DNA from: Streptomyces sp. NBC_00376
GTDB lineage: Bacteria; Actinomycetota; Actinomycetes; Streptomycetales; Streptomycetaceae
Reading direction: 5' to 3'
Assembly (NCBI RefSeq): GCF_036077095.1
Contig: NZ_CP107960.1
Location: 3,286,001 to 3,350,000, forward strand
DNA: 64,000 nucleotides
In this document: positions 53,777 to 61,869 of the stretch, one piece after another
Layout: each line of letters starts with the position of its first letter
Numbering within the stretch: position 1 is the stretch's first letter
Position numbers and translations under genes: made by a program
The notes under the pieces: model-generated
Database searches by the model: none
Told to the model about the DNA's origin: nothing
Seen by the model: the letters and a program-made list of their open reading frames with translations, nothing else

Positions 53777-54940
53777 ATGCCGAACGGCCCGGTGGTGATT
53801 CTCACCGCCCTCAATCTTGAATATCAGTCCGTGCGCCAGAGGCTGGCGGATCTTCAGGTGCATCGCCATGAGCGCGGTACCCGGTTCGAAGTGGGCACCG
53901 TGCGGGGCACATCGTGCCGTGTCGCGCTCGGCCTGACGAACAAGGGGAACCATTCCGCCGCGGTCATCGCAGAACGCGCCATCCAGGAGTTCTCGCCGGT
54001 GGCCGTGCTGTTCGTCGGAGTCGCCGGCGCCCTGTGGGACGCCACCAGGCTGGGTGACGTGGTGATGGCGTCACACGTGTACGCCTACCACGGCGGGACC
54101 AGCGAGGACGACGGGCTCAAAGCCCGTCCTCGGGCGTGGGAAGCGCCGCACGGCATCAGCCAGCTCGCCTCGCACCTGGCCCGTATGGACGACTGGGCGG
54201 ACCCCACACCCAGTCACGAGGACGGACCGCAGGTGCGTTTCGGGGCGATCGCCGCCGGCGAGATCGTCCAGAACTCAAGGATCTCGGCCGAGGCGAAGTG
54301 GATCCGACAGCACTACAACGACGCGCTCGCCATCGAGATGGAGGCGGCCGGTGTGGCCCAGGCCGGCCATCTCAGCGGAGCGCCGGTGGCCATCGTCCGG
54401 GGGATCAGCGACCGGGCGGACGGCACGAAGAACAGTTCAGAGGACCGCAACTGGCAGCCGCGGGCCGCGGCGAACGCGGCGGCATTCGCCATCCGGTTGG
54501 CAGTGGAACTGGTGGGCGAGCAGGAAGAGGCCGCAATGCCCCAGGACGACAGGGCCCGCTCGGCCGACCGGTTCGACCGGCGCGTCAGCAACACCGTCCA
54601 CAACAGCACCGTCGGCATCATGGCCGGCTCAGCCACGGGCAGCAGTGTCCACATGAGCGGGGCCTCGAAGGCATCCGGCCCGACGGACCTGATCACGGAA
54701 CTGAACGGTTTCCGCGATCAGCTGGGGTGGCACCGCACCGAGGGTTTCCTCGACGAGGACAGCTACCGGGAAGCCCTGACCGATCTGGACTCCGCGCTCC
54801 GGTCGGCCGGGGAGCGCACCCCTGAATCGTCGAAGCGGACGGTCATGACGCTCAAGAGGCTGCGCGGACTGGTCGCGGAGTGCCCCGCGCTGGTGGCCAC
54901 GTTGGCTCCCCTGGTCACTGCGGCCGGTGACCTGACATGA
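53777..54940 (+). CDS. Nucleoside phosphorylase-fold protein with C-terminal amyloid-like motif
   Basis: A 387-residue protein with two parts. Residues 1-250 form a PNP_UDP/MTA-SAH nucleosidase domain: VVILTALNLEYQSV, GLTNKGNHSAAVIAERAI, VLFVGVAGAL, GAIAAGEIV and EMEAAGVAQAG, and RGISDRAD with the catalytic-type Asp. Residues 271-295 carry NSTVGIMAGSATGSSVHMS, alike to the N-terminal segment of the next protein; this resembles RHIM-like bacterial amyloid signalling sequences. A helical tail (about 300-387) follows. In biological-conflict systems such domains serve as nucleotide-depleting effectors; here this is inference. Start ATG 53777 abuts the NUDIX stop; ends overlap the next gene (ATGA). 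Confidence 0.85.
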   Translation: MPNGPVVILTALNLEYQSVRQRLADLQVHRHERGTRFEVGTVRGTSCRVALGLTNKGNHSAAVIAERAIQEFSPVAVLFVGVAGALWDATRLGDVVMASHVYAYHGGTSEDDGLKARPRAWEAPHGISQLASHLARMDDWADPTPSHEDGPQVRFGAIAAGEIVQNSRISAEAKWIRQHYNDALAIEMEAAGVAQAGHLSGAPVAIVRGISDRADGTKNSSEDRNWQPRAAANAAAFAIRLAVELVGEQEEAAMPQDDRARSADRFDRRVSNTVHNSTVGIMAGSATGSSVHMSGASKASGPTDLITELNGFRDQLGWHRTEGFLDEDSYREALTDLDSALRSAGERTPESSKRTVMTLKRLRGLVAECPALVATLAPLVTAAGDLT

Positions 54941-56919
54941 GCCACGACGACGGTGCCGCGTACAGCTCGGCCGCGTACAACTCCACCATCGGGATCCAGG
55001 CCGAGACCGTGCACGACTCCACGATCTACTTCGTCCACCCGGACGCCTCGCCGCAGGAGAAGTACCGGGTCGGCGTACAGCTCCTGGAGGACGGCGTCCC
55101 CAGCCGCGCCCGCGAAATGATCACTGATGCGATCGTCCACGGGCACGACGGCACGGAGGTTCGTTTCCACTGGGTGCTCGCCATGCTCAGCGCACGCACC
55201 CACCACGACCTGACCACCGAAGAGGTCGAGCGGCTGCGCTACGCCTCCCGGCTCGTGCGGAACTACGCCGAGGACGAGTGGAAGGAAGCCCTGCGCGTCA
55301 CTTTCGACCTGTTGGCGGTACTCAGCACCACCGGCAGCGAGACCGGCCCAGTGCTGAAGCAGCTGCACGACCTGCCGCTCCGCCAGTACGACGCGATCCT
55401 CCGCCACCTCGACGTCATACTCACCGGAGGGCTGAAGGACGACCTGTGGGCGGAGACCCTCGGACAGGCCAGGGCGGAGCGCTTCGACAACGACCGGGCC
55501 CAGCGGGTCTGGGCCTACTTCGCACCCGCCCCCATAGGGGCGCGGGCCGTTCGGCCCCGCCCGAGCACCGCTGCCGCCGCCAGGGCGGCCCTCCCTGTCC
55601 GGGCGGTCCTGTTCGTCGTCAGCAGTGCGCTCCTCTGGGCCATGGCACTGGTCGCGAATCCGGCCCAGGCGATCGCCGAATTACCAGTGGCACTCGGCGC
55701 GGGCCTGACCGCGGCCCGCTTCGGCGGCCGGTGGTGGGGCCAGGAGCCCGGGCCGGGCCCCACGGCCGAGGCCCACGTCTCGCACCCGCGCGATCCCGCC
55801 TCCGCCGAGGACAAGTTCACCAAGCGCGTCATTCATTCGTTCGATCACTACTTCAGTGTTCGCAGGCCCCACGGGTTCACCTCGGACGCCTGGCTCGCCC
55901 ACACGATTCAGATCCGCAGAAGCCTCGCCGCCGAGATCGCGGACCTCTACCGGGAGAGCCGGATCGGTGTGGAGCGGGTCGACTGGCTGATCCGGTACCT
56001 CGCCGAGGACGCCCGAAATCGCTACAACAACGGCACCTTGTTCGACCAGCGCCGCCAGGACCAGACTCCGGGCAGGACGAAGGCCCTGACCATGGCGGCC
56101 CTCGCTGTTCTCGGCGGGGCGGCTCTGGCCGCGTTCGGCACGGCGGTCTCCGGTGCCGCCCCACAGCGGGCTCTGTGGGCGTTCCTGGCCGTGCTCGGTG
56201 CGGCCTGGTCCGGGCACGAGACCGTTTTCCGATGGCTGGAGGTCCAGCGTGAAGAGCGCCGGCTGAATCGGGAGACTCAGGAGTACCTCGAACAGCTGAC
56301 CGCACGGCAGATCGCCCATCAGCGCTGGCAGTCGTTGCTGGACGAGACGCGCCCCAGCGAACTGGAGATGGAGACCTGGCTCACCTGCGACAAGACTCTG
56401 TTCGTCGATGAGGCGCTCCGGCACCACCGGCTCACCTGGCGCGACCTGATCACCCACACCATCCTGGTGGCCCCGGGGCCTTCCTACAAACGTGGCCGGG
56501 TACGAGGCGGCCCATGGCGGTACTCGCACTATGTGTTCCGCCTGTTCCTTTTCACCCAGGACGGCATCCGCGAGATCAGCTCCGAGTTCAACTTCTCCGA
56601 CGCAACGCGCAGGAACGAGCAGCGGAACAACTACCGGTTCGACGCGCTGACCTCCGTGCAGGTGACGGAGAACGCCGACGTCGGTTACGACCTGGAGCTC
56701 GTCCTCTCCAACGGACCGGCCAGGAAGATCCGCGTCAAGGACGCCGACGCCCATCAACTGGCGCCGACCGAGAATTCCCAGGAAATCTCCGAGATCAACC
56801 TCAGCTCGGCCGGCTCCGCCCACACCTTCCGCCTCCTGGAGGGGATAGCGGCGGACGGGAAGGGCTGGATCGAACGGCACGGCCCCGACAGCCTGGCGCC
56901 CTTCCAGATCGCCGGCTGA
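54937..56919 (+). CDS. Multi-TM protein with N-terminal amyloid-like motif
   Basis: A 660-residue protein, family unnamed to me. Residues 15-33 read NSTIGIQAETVHDSTIYFV, alignable to the motif of the preceding protein over 19 positions. Then comes a helical segment (about 36-200; EKYRVGVQLLEDGVPSRARE, VRFHWVLAMLSARTHHDL), a TM pair (about 219-265), a soluble region with RRPHGFTSDAWLAHTIQIRR, a second TM pair (about 385-430), and a C-terminal domain of about 200 residues, mixed alpha/beta (RLFLFTQDGIREISSEFNF, LVLSNGPARKIRVKD). ATG 54937 overlaps the upstream stop. A membrane-located sensor or executor that recruits the nucleosidase by motif pairing is my interpretation. Confidence 0.75.
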   Translation: MSHDDGAAYSSAAYNSTIGIQAETVHDSTIYFVHPDASPQEKYRVGVQLLEDGVPSRAREMITDAIVHGHDGTEVRFHWVLAMLSARTHHDLTTEEVERLRYASRLVRNYAEDEWKEALRVTFDLLAVLSTTGSETGPVLKQLHDLPLRQYDAILRHLDVILTGGLKDDLWAETLGQARAERFDNDRAQRVWAYFAPAPIGARAVRPRPSTAAAARAALPVRAVLFVVSSALLWAMALVANPAQAIAELPVALGAGLTAARFGGRWWGQEPGPGPTAEAHVSHPRDPASAEDKFTKRVIHSFDHYFSVRRPHGFTSDAWLAHTIQIRRSLAAEIADLYRESRIGVERVDWLIRYLAEDARNRYNNGTLFDQRRQDQTPGRTKALTMAALAVLGGAALAAFGTAVSGAAPQRALWAFLAVLGAAWSGHETVFRWLEVQREERRLNRETQEYLEQLTARQIAHQRWQSLLDETRPSELEMETWLTCDKTLFVDEALRHHRLTWRDLITHTILVAPGPSYKRGRVRGGPWRYSHYVFRLFLFTQDGIREISSEFNFSDATRRNEQRNNYRFDALTSVQVTENADVGYDLELVLSNGPARKIRVKDADAHQLAPTENSQEISEINLSSAGSAHTFRLLEGIAADGKGWIERHGPDSLAPFQIAG

Positions 56920-56945
56920 ACCAGAGCTCGATCATAGGAGCGCCT

Positions 56946-57479
56946 GTGACCTCCACGGATGACGTCACCGAGAGCAAGATCCTTCTGGCCGAGTACGACT
57001 GTCTCAAGGAGGAACAGAAGAACCGCATAGGGTTCCGCGACAACCTGCTCTACTTCACGCTCGCCGCAGCCACTGCGGTCGTGGCAATCACCGCCCAGAG
57101 CGGACAGTCCCGACTGCTGCTCTCCGTCCCCGCGATCTGTCTGATCCTGGGCTGGACCTACCTGGTCAACGACGAGAAGATCTCGGCGATCGGCTGCTAC
57201 GTCCGCGACCGGCTGGGACCGCGCCTGGGGGAACTCACCGCCACCCACGGCGCAGTGTTCGGCTGGGAGATCTACCACCGCAACGTTGCGGGCCGCACCG
57301 TGCGCAAGCGGCTGCAGACCGCGGTGGACCTGTTCACGTACCTGGTCCTGCCCATGGTCTGCACGACCGCGTTCTGGTGCTCTCCCGTCGTTCAGCCCCT
57401 GCTCCTGCTCGCTTCTCTCGGGCAGACGCTCGCCCTGGCCGTACTGGGCTGGCAGTTCCTGCGTCGTACGGAGCGGTAG
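56946..57479 (+). CDS. Small four-TM protein of the conflict operon
   Basis: A 177-residue membrane protein of unknown family. A short acidic cytosolic N-terminus (EYDCLKEEQKNRIGFRDN) precedes TM1 (LLYFTLAAATAVVAITA) and TM2 (LLLSVPAICLILGWTYLV), a cytosolic loop of about 60 residues (ISAIGCYVRDRLGPRLGEL), then TM3-TM4 near the C-terminus. The architecture recalls small membrane effectors of conflict operons such as SLATT-type proteins, but I cannot confirm membership. GTG 56946 has a TAGGAG RBS and lies 26 bp after the preceding gene, so it is the fourth gene of the operon. Confidence 0.75.
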   Translation: MTSTDDVTESKILLAEYDCLKEEQKNRIGFRDNLLYFTLAAATAVVAITAQSGQSRLLLSVPAICLILGWTYLVNDEKISAIGCYVRDRLGPRLGELTATHGAVFGWEIYHRNVAGRTVRKRLQTAVDLFTYLVLPMVCTTAFWCSPVVQPLLLLASLGQTLALAVLGWQFLRRTER

Positions 57480-57586
57480 CACCAAGCCTCGCCAGGCACG
57501 CGCACGACCCCTCCGGCCGCACGGTGCGAGTCGAACTCCGCTGTGCAGTCAGCAGGCGTGCCCTGCCGCTGGGCGCCCTCCGACCT

Positions 57587-57606
57587 GGATCGGCCCGGCC
57601 CGATCC
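57587..57606. terminator. Hairpin terminator between convergent genes
   Basis: GGATCGG (57587-57593) pairs with CCGATCC (57600-57606) across a 6-nt loop; the copy CCGATCC is repeated once more nearby. It separates the operon end (57479) from the monooxygenase gene (57629). Confidence 0.65.
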
Positions 57607-57628
57607 GGCCCGATCCGGACGGAAGACC

Positions 57629-59434
57629 CTAGAGGCGCCCGGTCCTGGCGCGGAGGACTTCGCCCATTGACTCGTCGCGCCACCGCTCCAGGAGTTCGTG
57701 GAAGGCGACGGCTCCGTGCGGGTAGGCGGTCGGGCCGTTGGGCCGGCCTCTTCCCTCGCGGTTGTAGTAGCCGGGGGTGCACTCGGCGTGGAACGGCTCG
57801 TGGTCGGGGGCACCCTCGGCCAGGACGGCTGTCCAGGCGTCCTCGGTCTCGGGGGACGGTTCGATGAGGGCGCCCTCGGCTTCGGCGGCTGCGACGAGGG
57901 CGGCGGCGTGGAGGGCCTGCTCGTCCAGGATGTGGGTGAAGTTGACGCTGCTGGCGTTCTGGAGGGAGCCCATCTGGATCAGGTTCGGGAAGCCGTTGCT
58001 GGTGAAGCCGTGGAGCGTGCGCGGGCCCCGCTGCGCCCACCTGTCCAGTAGCCGGACGCCGCCCCGGCCGTGGACGGGGAGCTTGCCCGAGTGGATTCCG
58101 GAGGTCCCGACGTTGAATCCGGTGGCGAAGATCAGGCAGTCGAGTCCGTACGTGGTGGCGCCGACCGTGACGCCGTGTTCGGTGACGCGCTCGATGCCGT
58201 GGGTGTCGGCGGTGTCGACCAGGGTGACGTTGTCGCGGTTGAACGCCGGGTAGTAGAGGTCGGAGAAGGTGGGGCGTTTGCAGGCGTAGCGGTACCAGGG
58301 CTTGAGCTTCTGTGCCGTCTCCGGGTCGGTCACGGTCTGTTCGACTCGGGCGCGGAGCTCGTCCATCTTGGCGGCGTCGGCGGCCTCGTAGGCGGCTTCG
58401 AAAGCCCTTCGGTCGCCCTGGCGCCGAAAGCTCGGCTGGAGCTTCTCCAGCAGGCCCGCCGAAGCGGTCCACCGGTCCGCCACGAGATCCTCGTCGGCGT
58501 GCTCGCCGGAGACTATGCGGAGGTAGTTCGCGCGTCGTCGCCGGGCCCAGCCCTCGCGGTCGGCGCCGACGTCCTGGGCGGTGGTGCGGCGGTTGGCCCG
58601 TACGTCCACGGTGGAGGGGGTGCGCTGGAAGACGTAGAGGTGCGCGGCGTCCTCGGCCAGCATCGGGACGACCTGGACGCCGGTGGCGCCGGTGCCGACG
58701 ATGCCCACCCGTTTGTCCGCGAGGCCGGTCATGCCGCCCTCCGGGGTGCCGCCGGTGTAGGAGTAGTCCCACCGCGAGGTGTGGAACGTGTGGCCCTTGA
58801 AGTCCTCGATCCCGGGAATCCCCGGAAGCTTCGGGTCGGTGAGGGTGCCGGTGGCATTGATGACGTACGTGGCGCGGAAGGTGTCACCGCGGTCCGTGGC
58901 CACGATCCACGTCTCAGCGGCCTCGTCCCAGGTCAGAGCGGTGACCGCGGTGGAGAAGAGCGCGTCCGCGTAGAGGCCGGACTGCCGTGCGATCCGCACC
59001 GCGTGGCGGCGGATCTCGTCGCCGGGGGCGTACTTCCACTCCGGTACGTAGCCGGTCTCGTCGAGCATCGGCAGGTACACGTGGGACTCGATGTCGCAGT
59101 GGACGCCCGGGTAGCGGTTCCAGTACCAGGTGCCCCCGAAGTCGCCGCCCTTCTCGACGATCCGGACGCGTTCCACGCCCTGGCGCCGCACATGTGCCCC
59201 GGCGAGGATGCCGCCGAATCCACCACCGATCACAGCAACGTCCACGGTGTCGTGGAGCGGCTCGCGCTCGCCCGTTTCCACCTTGTAGGGATCGGCGGCG
59301 TAGTAGCCGAACTCGGCGTCGGTGTCGTGGTATTGGCCGACGCCGTCGGGCCGGACGCGCCGCTCACGTTCGAGGCGGTAGCGCTGTCGCAGCTCGGCGA
59401 GCCCATGGGGAGATGGAACTTGATGGGTCGTCAT
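57629..59434 (-). CDS. Flavin-dependent Baeyer-Villiger-type monooxygenase
   Basis: A 601-residue FAD/NADPH enzyme. The FAD Rossmann motif is DVAVIGGGFGGILAGAH; the BVMO fingerprint FxGxxxHxxxW appears as FKGHTFHTSRW; the NADPH motif is VGIVGTGATGVQVVPML. GTWYWNRYPGVHCDIESHVY and the late CLIFATGFN fit the cyclohexanone/phenylacetone monooxygenase type. It inserts oxygen next to ketones to form esters or lactones. It is divergent from a lactonase-like lipoprotein gene, with a palindromic operator in between. Start at ATG 59434. Confidence 0.9.
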   Translation of the reverse strand: MTTHQVPSPHGLAELRQRYRLERERRVRPDGVGQYHDTDAEFGYYAADPYKVETGEREPLHDTVDVAVIGGGFGGILAGAHVRRQGVERVRIVEKGGDFGGTWYWNRYPGVHCDIESHVYLPMLDETGYVPEWKYAPGDEIRRHAVRIARQSGLYADALFSTAVTALTWDEAAETWIVATDRGDTFRATYVINATGTLTDPKLPGIPGIEDFKGHTFHTSRWDYSYTGGTPEGGMTGLADKRVGIVGTGATGVQVVPMLAEDAAHLYVFQRTPSTVDVRANRRTTAQDVGADREGWARRRRANYLRIVSGEHADEDLVADRWTASAGLLEKLQPSFRRQGDRRAFEAAYEAADAAKMDELRARVEQTVTDPETAQKLKPWYRYACKRPTFSDLYYPAFNRDNVTLVDTADTHGIERVTEHGVTVGATTYGLDCLIFATGFNVGTSGIHSGKLPVHGRGGVRLLDRWAQRGPRTLHGFTSNGFPNLIQMGSLQNASSVNFTHILDEQALHAAALVAAAEAEGALIEPSPETEDAWTAVLAEGAPDHEPFHAECTPGYYNREGRGRPNGPTAYPHGAVAFHELLERWRDESMGEVLRARTGRL

Positions 59435-59499
59435 ACAGAGCCTCGATCCTTGGCGTTGGAACCGCCCCGGACGAGCGGCGGTCCGCTACCGTAACAAGT

Positions 59500-59519
59500 A
59501 CCGGACAATGGTGTCCGGT
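59500..59519. promoter_or_regulatory. Perfect palindrome between BVMO and lactonase genes
   Basis: ACCGGACAATGGTGTCCGGT has perfect 8-bp arms around ATGG. On the minus strand it overlaps a TTGTCC -35 for the monooxygenase gene, whose -10 would lie near 59480-59490. It is a good repressor site; the TetR regulator encoded at 61248 is the nearest candidate. Confidence 0.65.
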
Positions 59520-59627
59520 TGGAGTCCGGCGGTACGGCGACATTCGGCCAGGTGGCCTTCGCGCCTCTGACGCGCCGCGTATCCCCGGACTGCGCACCCC
59601 CGCAGCGGACAGGAAGAGCGATCCCCC

Positions 59628-60644
59628 ATGCAGCGACTTTCGGCCCGGTCCTTTGCCGTGCTCGCCACGATCGGCACCCTGGTCCTCACCGGATGCGGTA
59701 CACGGAGCGGCGATCCCAGGACGCAGGAGGCGGCGACCGCGGGCAGGACCATCCGCGCGCAGAAGGTCATGCAACTGACCCCGGCGCACGCCGAGACCGG
59801 GATGACCTTGCTGGAGGGGCCCACGTTCGGCGAGGACGGCGGCCTGTTCGTCGTCGATGTCACCGCGCCCGGGGGCAAGCCCAAGGTCATGCGCGTCGAC
59901 GTCGGGAAGAAGACGTCCCGTGCGGTCCACACCGACGGCCGCGGGGCCTACACCTCGGCGCAGTTCAGCCCGTACGACGGGCGGCTCTACCTCAGCGACT
60001 TCGCCCACGGCGAGGTCGTGAGCCTGGCCCCCGGCGGCGGCGATCCGCGGACCTTCTTCTCCGGCGAGGTCGACGGGGCGCGGATGAACCCCGACGACAT
60101 CGCCTTCGACCAGAAGGGCAACCTGTACATCAGCGACTCACGCGGTCTGTCCGAGGGACAGGCGCACGGGCGTGTGGTGCGGATCGACCGCGAGGGAAAG
60201 AAGGCCACCGTGCTGGCCGAGGATCTGGCCGCACCGAACGGGATCTCGTTCGACGCCGACCACCGCGGTCTGTGGTTCAGCGAGCTCACCGAGAACCGGA
60301 TCTCCTACCTGCGCCTCGACGACGAGGGCGAGGTGACGTCCCGGCACACTGCCATCCGCGTGGACGGCGGAATCGCGCAGACCGACTCGATCGCCGTGGA
60401 CGCGGACGGCAACCTCTACCAGGGGCTGCACGGCCGGGCGGCAATGGCCGTGTACGACCGGCACGGTGAGCAGCTGGCGACGGTCGAGCTCCCCGCGCGG
60501 ACCGAAGGTCTGGAGTCGGCGACGAACGTGGCCATCACGCCCGGCGGGACCAAGGCGTACATGACCGTCAGCGGCCCCGCCGGGGGATACCTGTACGCCT
60601 TCGACGCGCTCGCGGAAGGCATCCGGCAGTCCAACGGCGGCTGA
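59628..60644 (+). CDS. SMP-30/gluconolactonase-family lipoprotein
   Basis: A 338-residue exported protein. The lipobox is LVLTGC (about residue 20-25), so it is anchored on the outer membrane face. The rest is a six-bladed propeller of the SMP-30/Gluconolactonase family (LLEGPTFGEDGGLFVVDVTA, YLSDFAHGEVVSL, NPDDIAFDQKGNLYISDSRG, APNGISFDADHRGLWFSE), with metal-binding Glu/Asn/Asp positions. Divergent from the BVMO gene: together they could oxidise a ketone to a lactone and open it, but the lactonase acts outside the membrane. ATG 59628. Confidence 0.87.
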   Translation: MQRLSARSFAVLATIGTLVLTGCGTRSGDPRTQEAATAGRTIRAQKVMQLTPAHAETGMTLLEGPTFGEDGGLFVVDVTAPGGKPKVMRVDVGKKTSRAVHTDGRGAYTSAQFSPYDGRLYLSDFAHGEVVSLAPGGGDPRTFFSGEVDGARMNPDDIAFDQKGNLYISDSRGLSEGQAHGRVVRIDREGKKATVLAEDLAAPNGISFDADHRGLWFSELTENRISYLRLDDEGEVTSRHTAIRVDGGIAQTDSIAVDADGNLYQGLHGRAAMAVYDRHGEQLATVELPARTEGLESATNVAITPGGTKAYMTVSGPAGGYLYAFDALAEGIRQSNGG

Positions 60645-60657
60645 CGCCCGCCTCGGC

Positions 60658-61248
60658 TCAACCGCCGAAGGCCCGTACCGGCCCCACCTCGACGCCGAGC
60701 AGCCGCCAGGCGGCCAGCGCCCGGTGTTCCCGCTCCTCGCGGGTGGGGCCGGTCACGGCGGCCGAGACCATGGCGAACGCGAGCACGAGGTCGTTCGCGG
60801 CACTCAGCCGATGACCGCCGGGAAGCCGTGTCCGCAAGGCGCGCTCCACGCGTTCGGACAGGCCCAGGGCATGTGCGCGGATCTCGGAGCGACTGGCCGC
60901 CCGGTCGGCGTGCAGGAGACCGATGAAGGCCGCCGACTCGGTCAGATGCCAGGTCAGCACACCGAGAACACCGGCGAAGGTCGCGCTCTCGGCCTCGGCC
61001 GCCCGCTCGATCTGCCGCACATTCTCTTCCAGAACAGCGGCCACCGCGGCGGTCCGGTCCGGGAAGTGCCGGTAGAGAACGCCCTGCCCGACCCCGGCCC
61101 TGCGCGCGATCGCGGACAGCGGCGCCTCCAGACCGTGCTCCGCGAAGATCTCCCGGGCGGCGGTGACCAGAGCGGCCCGGTTACGGGCGGCCGCCTTCGG
61201 CCCGTCGTTCGCGGGACGCCTCCCGTCCTGCCCGGTGTGCTCCGTCAC
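60658..61248 (-). CDS. TetR family transcriptional regulator
   Basis: A 196-residue regulator. HTH region (about 22-65): ALVTAAREIFAEHGLEAPL, IARRAGVGQGVLYRHFPDR. The C-terminal domain is the TetR type with helices LTWHLTESAAFIGLLHADRA and RLSAANDLVLAFAMVSAAVT. GTG 61248 gives a short N-terminal tail; the much longer frame is only a shadow of the neighbouring region. It could control the BVMO/lactonase pair through the palindrome at 59500. Its gene is convergent with the lactonase gene. Confidence 0.85.
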   Translation of the reverse strand: MTEHTGQDGRRPANDGPKAAARNRAALVTAAREIFAEHGLEAPLSAIARRAGVGQGVLYRHFPDRTAAVAAVLEENVRQIERAAEAESATFAGVLGVLTWHLTESAAFIGLLHADRAASRSEIRAHALGLSERVERALRTRLPGGHRLSAANDLVLAFAMVSAAVTGPTREEREHRALAAWRLLGVEVGPVRAFGG

Positions 61249-61325
61249 CCCGGAAGCGTACCGGCCGGGCAGACGCGGCTTCCCCGTCCGCGGGCCGGGA
61301 CGGCGGGCAGGCGCACGTACGCGCG

Positions 61326-61709
61326 TCAGGGACTCGTCGCGGCCCGGTCGGACTCGCTGCGCAGGACGCAGAACTCGTTGCCTTCGGGGTCGGCGAGGAC
61401 CGCCCAGCCGGAGCCGTCGGGATTGCGGTGATCGCTGACGAAGCCGGCGCCGAGGCCCAGCAGCCGTTCCACCTCCTGCTCGCGCGAGGTCTCGGGGCGC
61501 AGGCACAGGTGGATCCGGTTCTTGATCTGCTTGGGCTCGGGCACCTGGTTGAAGTACAGCACCGGGCCCTGCTCCAGCATCACCTGAGTCTCCCGGTCCC
61601 CCGGGCCGGCCTCCGGATGCAGCGGACGGCCGGTCGCCCCGCTCCAGAACCGGGCCAGCCCATAGGCATCCGCACAGTCGATCGCCACGTTCTGCACTAC
61701 CGAAACCAT
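61326..61709 (-). CDS. VOC (glyoxalase/bleomycin resistance) family protein
   Basis: A 127-residue protein of the vicinal oxygen chelate fold. It opens MVSVVQNVAIDCADAYGLARF and has the two-motif layout (VLYFNQVPEPKQIKNRIHLC; GWAVLADPEGNEFCVLRSES), the typical metal/ligand-binding strand ends. Length is normal for single VOC units with dimeric active sites. Function may be drug binding or an unknown enzyme. ATG 61709; transcribed with or just upstream of the TetR gene. Confidence 0.87.
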   Translation of the reverse strand: MVSVVQNVAIDCADAYGLARFWSGATGRPLHPEAGPGDRETQVMLEQGPVLYFNQVPEPKQIKNRIHLCLRPETSREQEVERLLGLGAGFVSDHRNPDGSGWAVLADPEGNEFCVLRSESDRAATSP

Positions 61710-61869
61710 GCGCGCGAGCCTTCCGCATTTCCGCCTCGGACGCCACCTGGCCGGCCGGCGCCACGCAGTGCCGGGCGTCACTCCCTCGCGCCGACGCGCC
61801 GCAAGCAGGAGACTGGGCGGCGATCCCGGCCGAGGCAGGGCCGACCGTCGTATCCGGAGGGGGACACAC

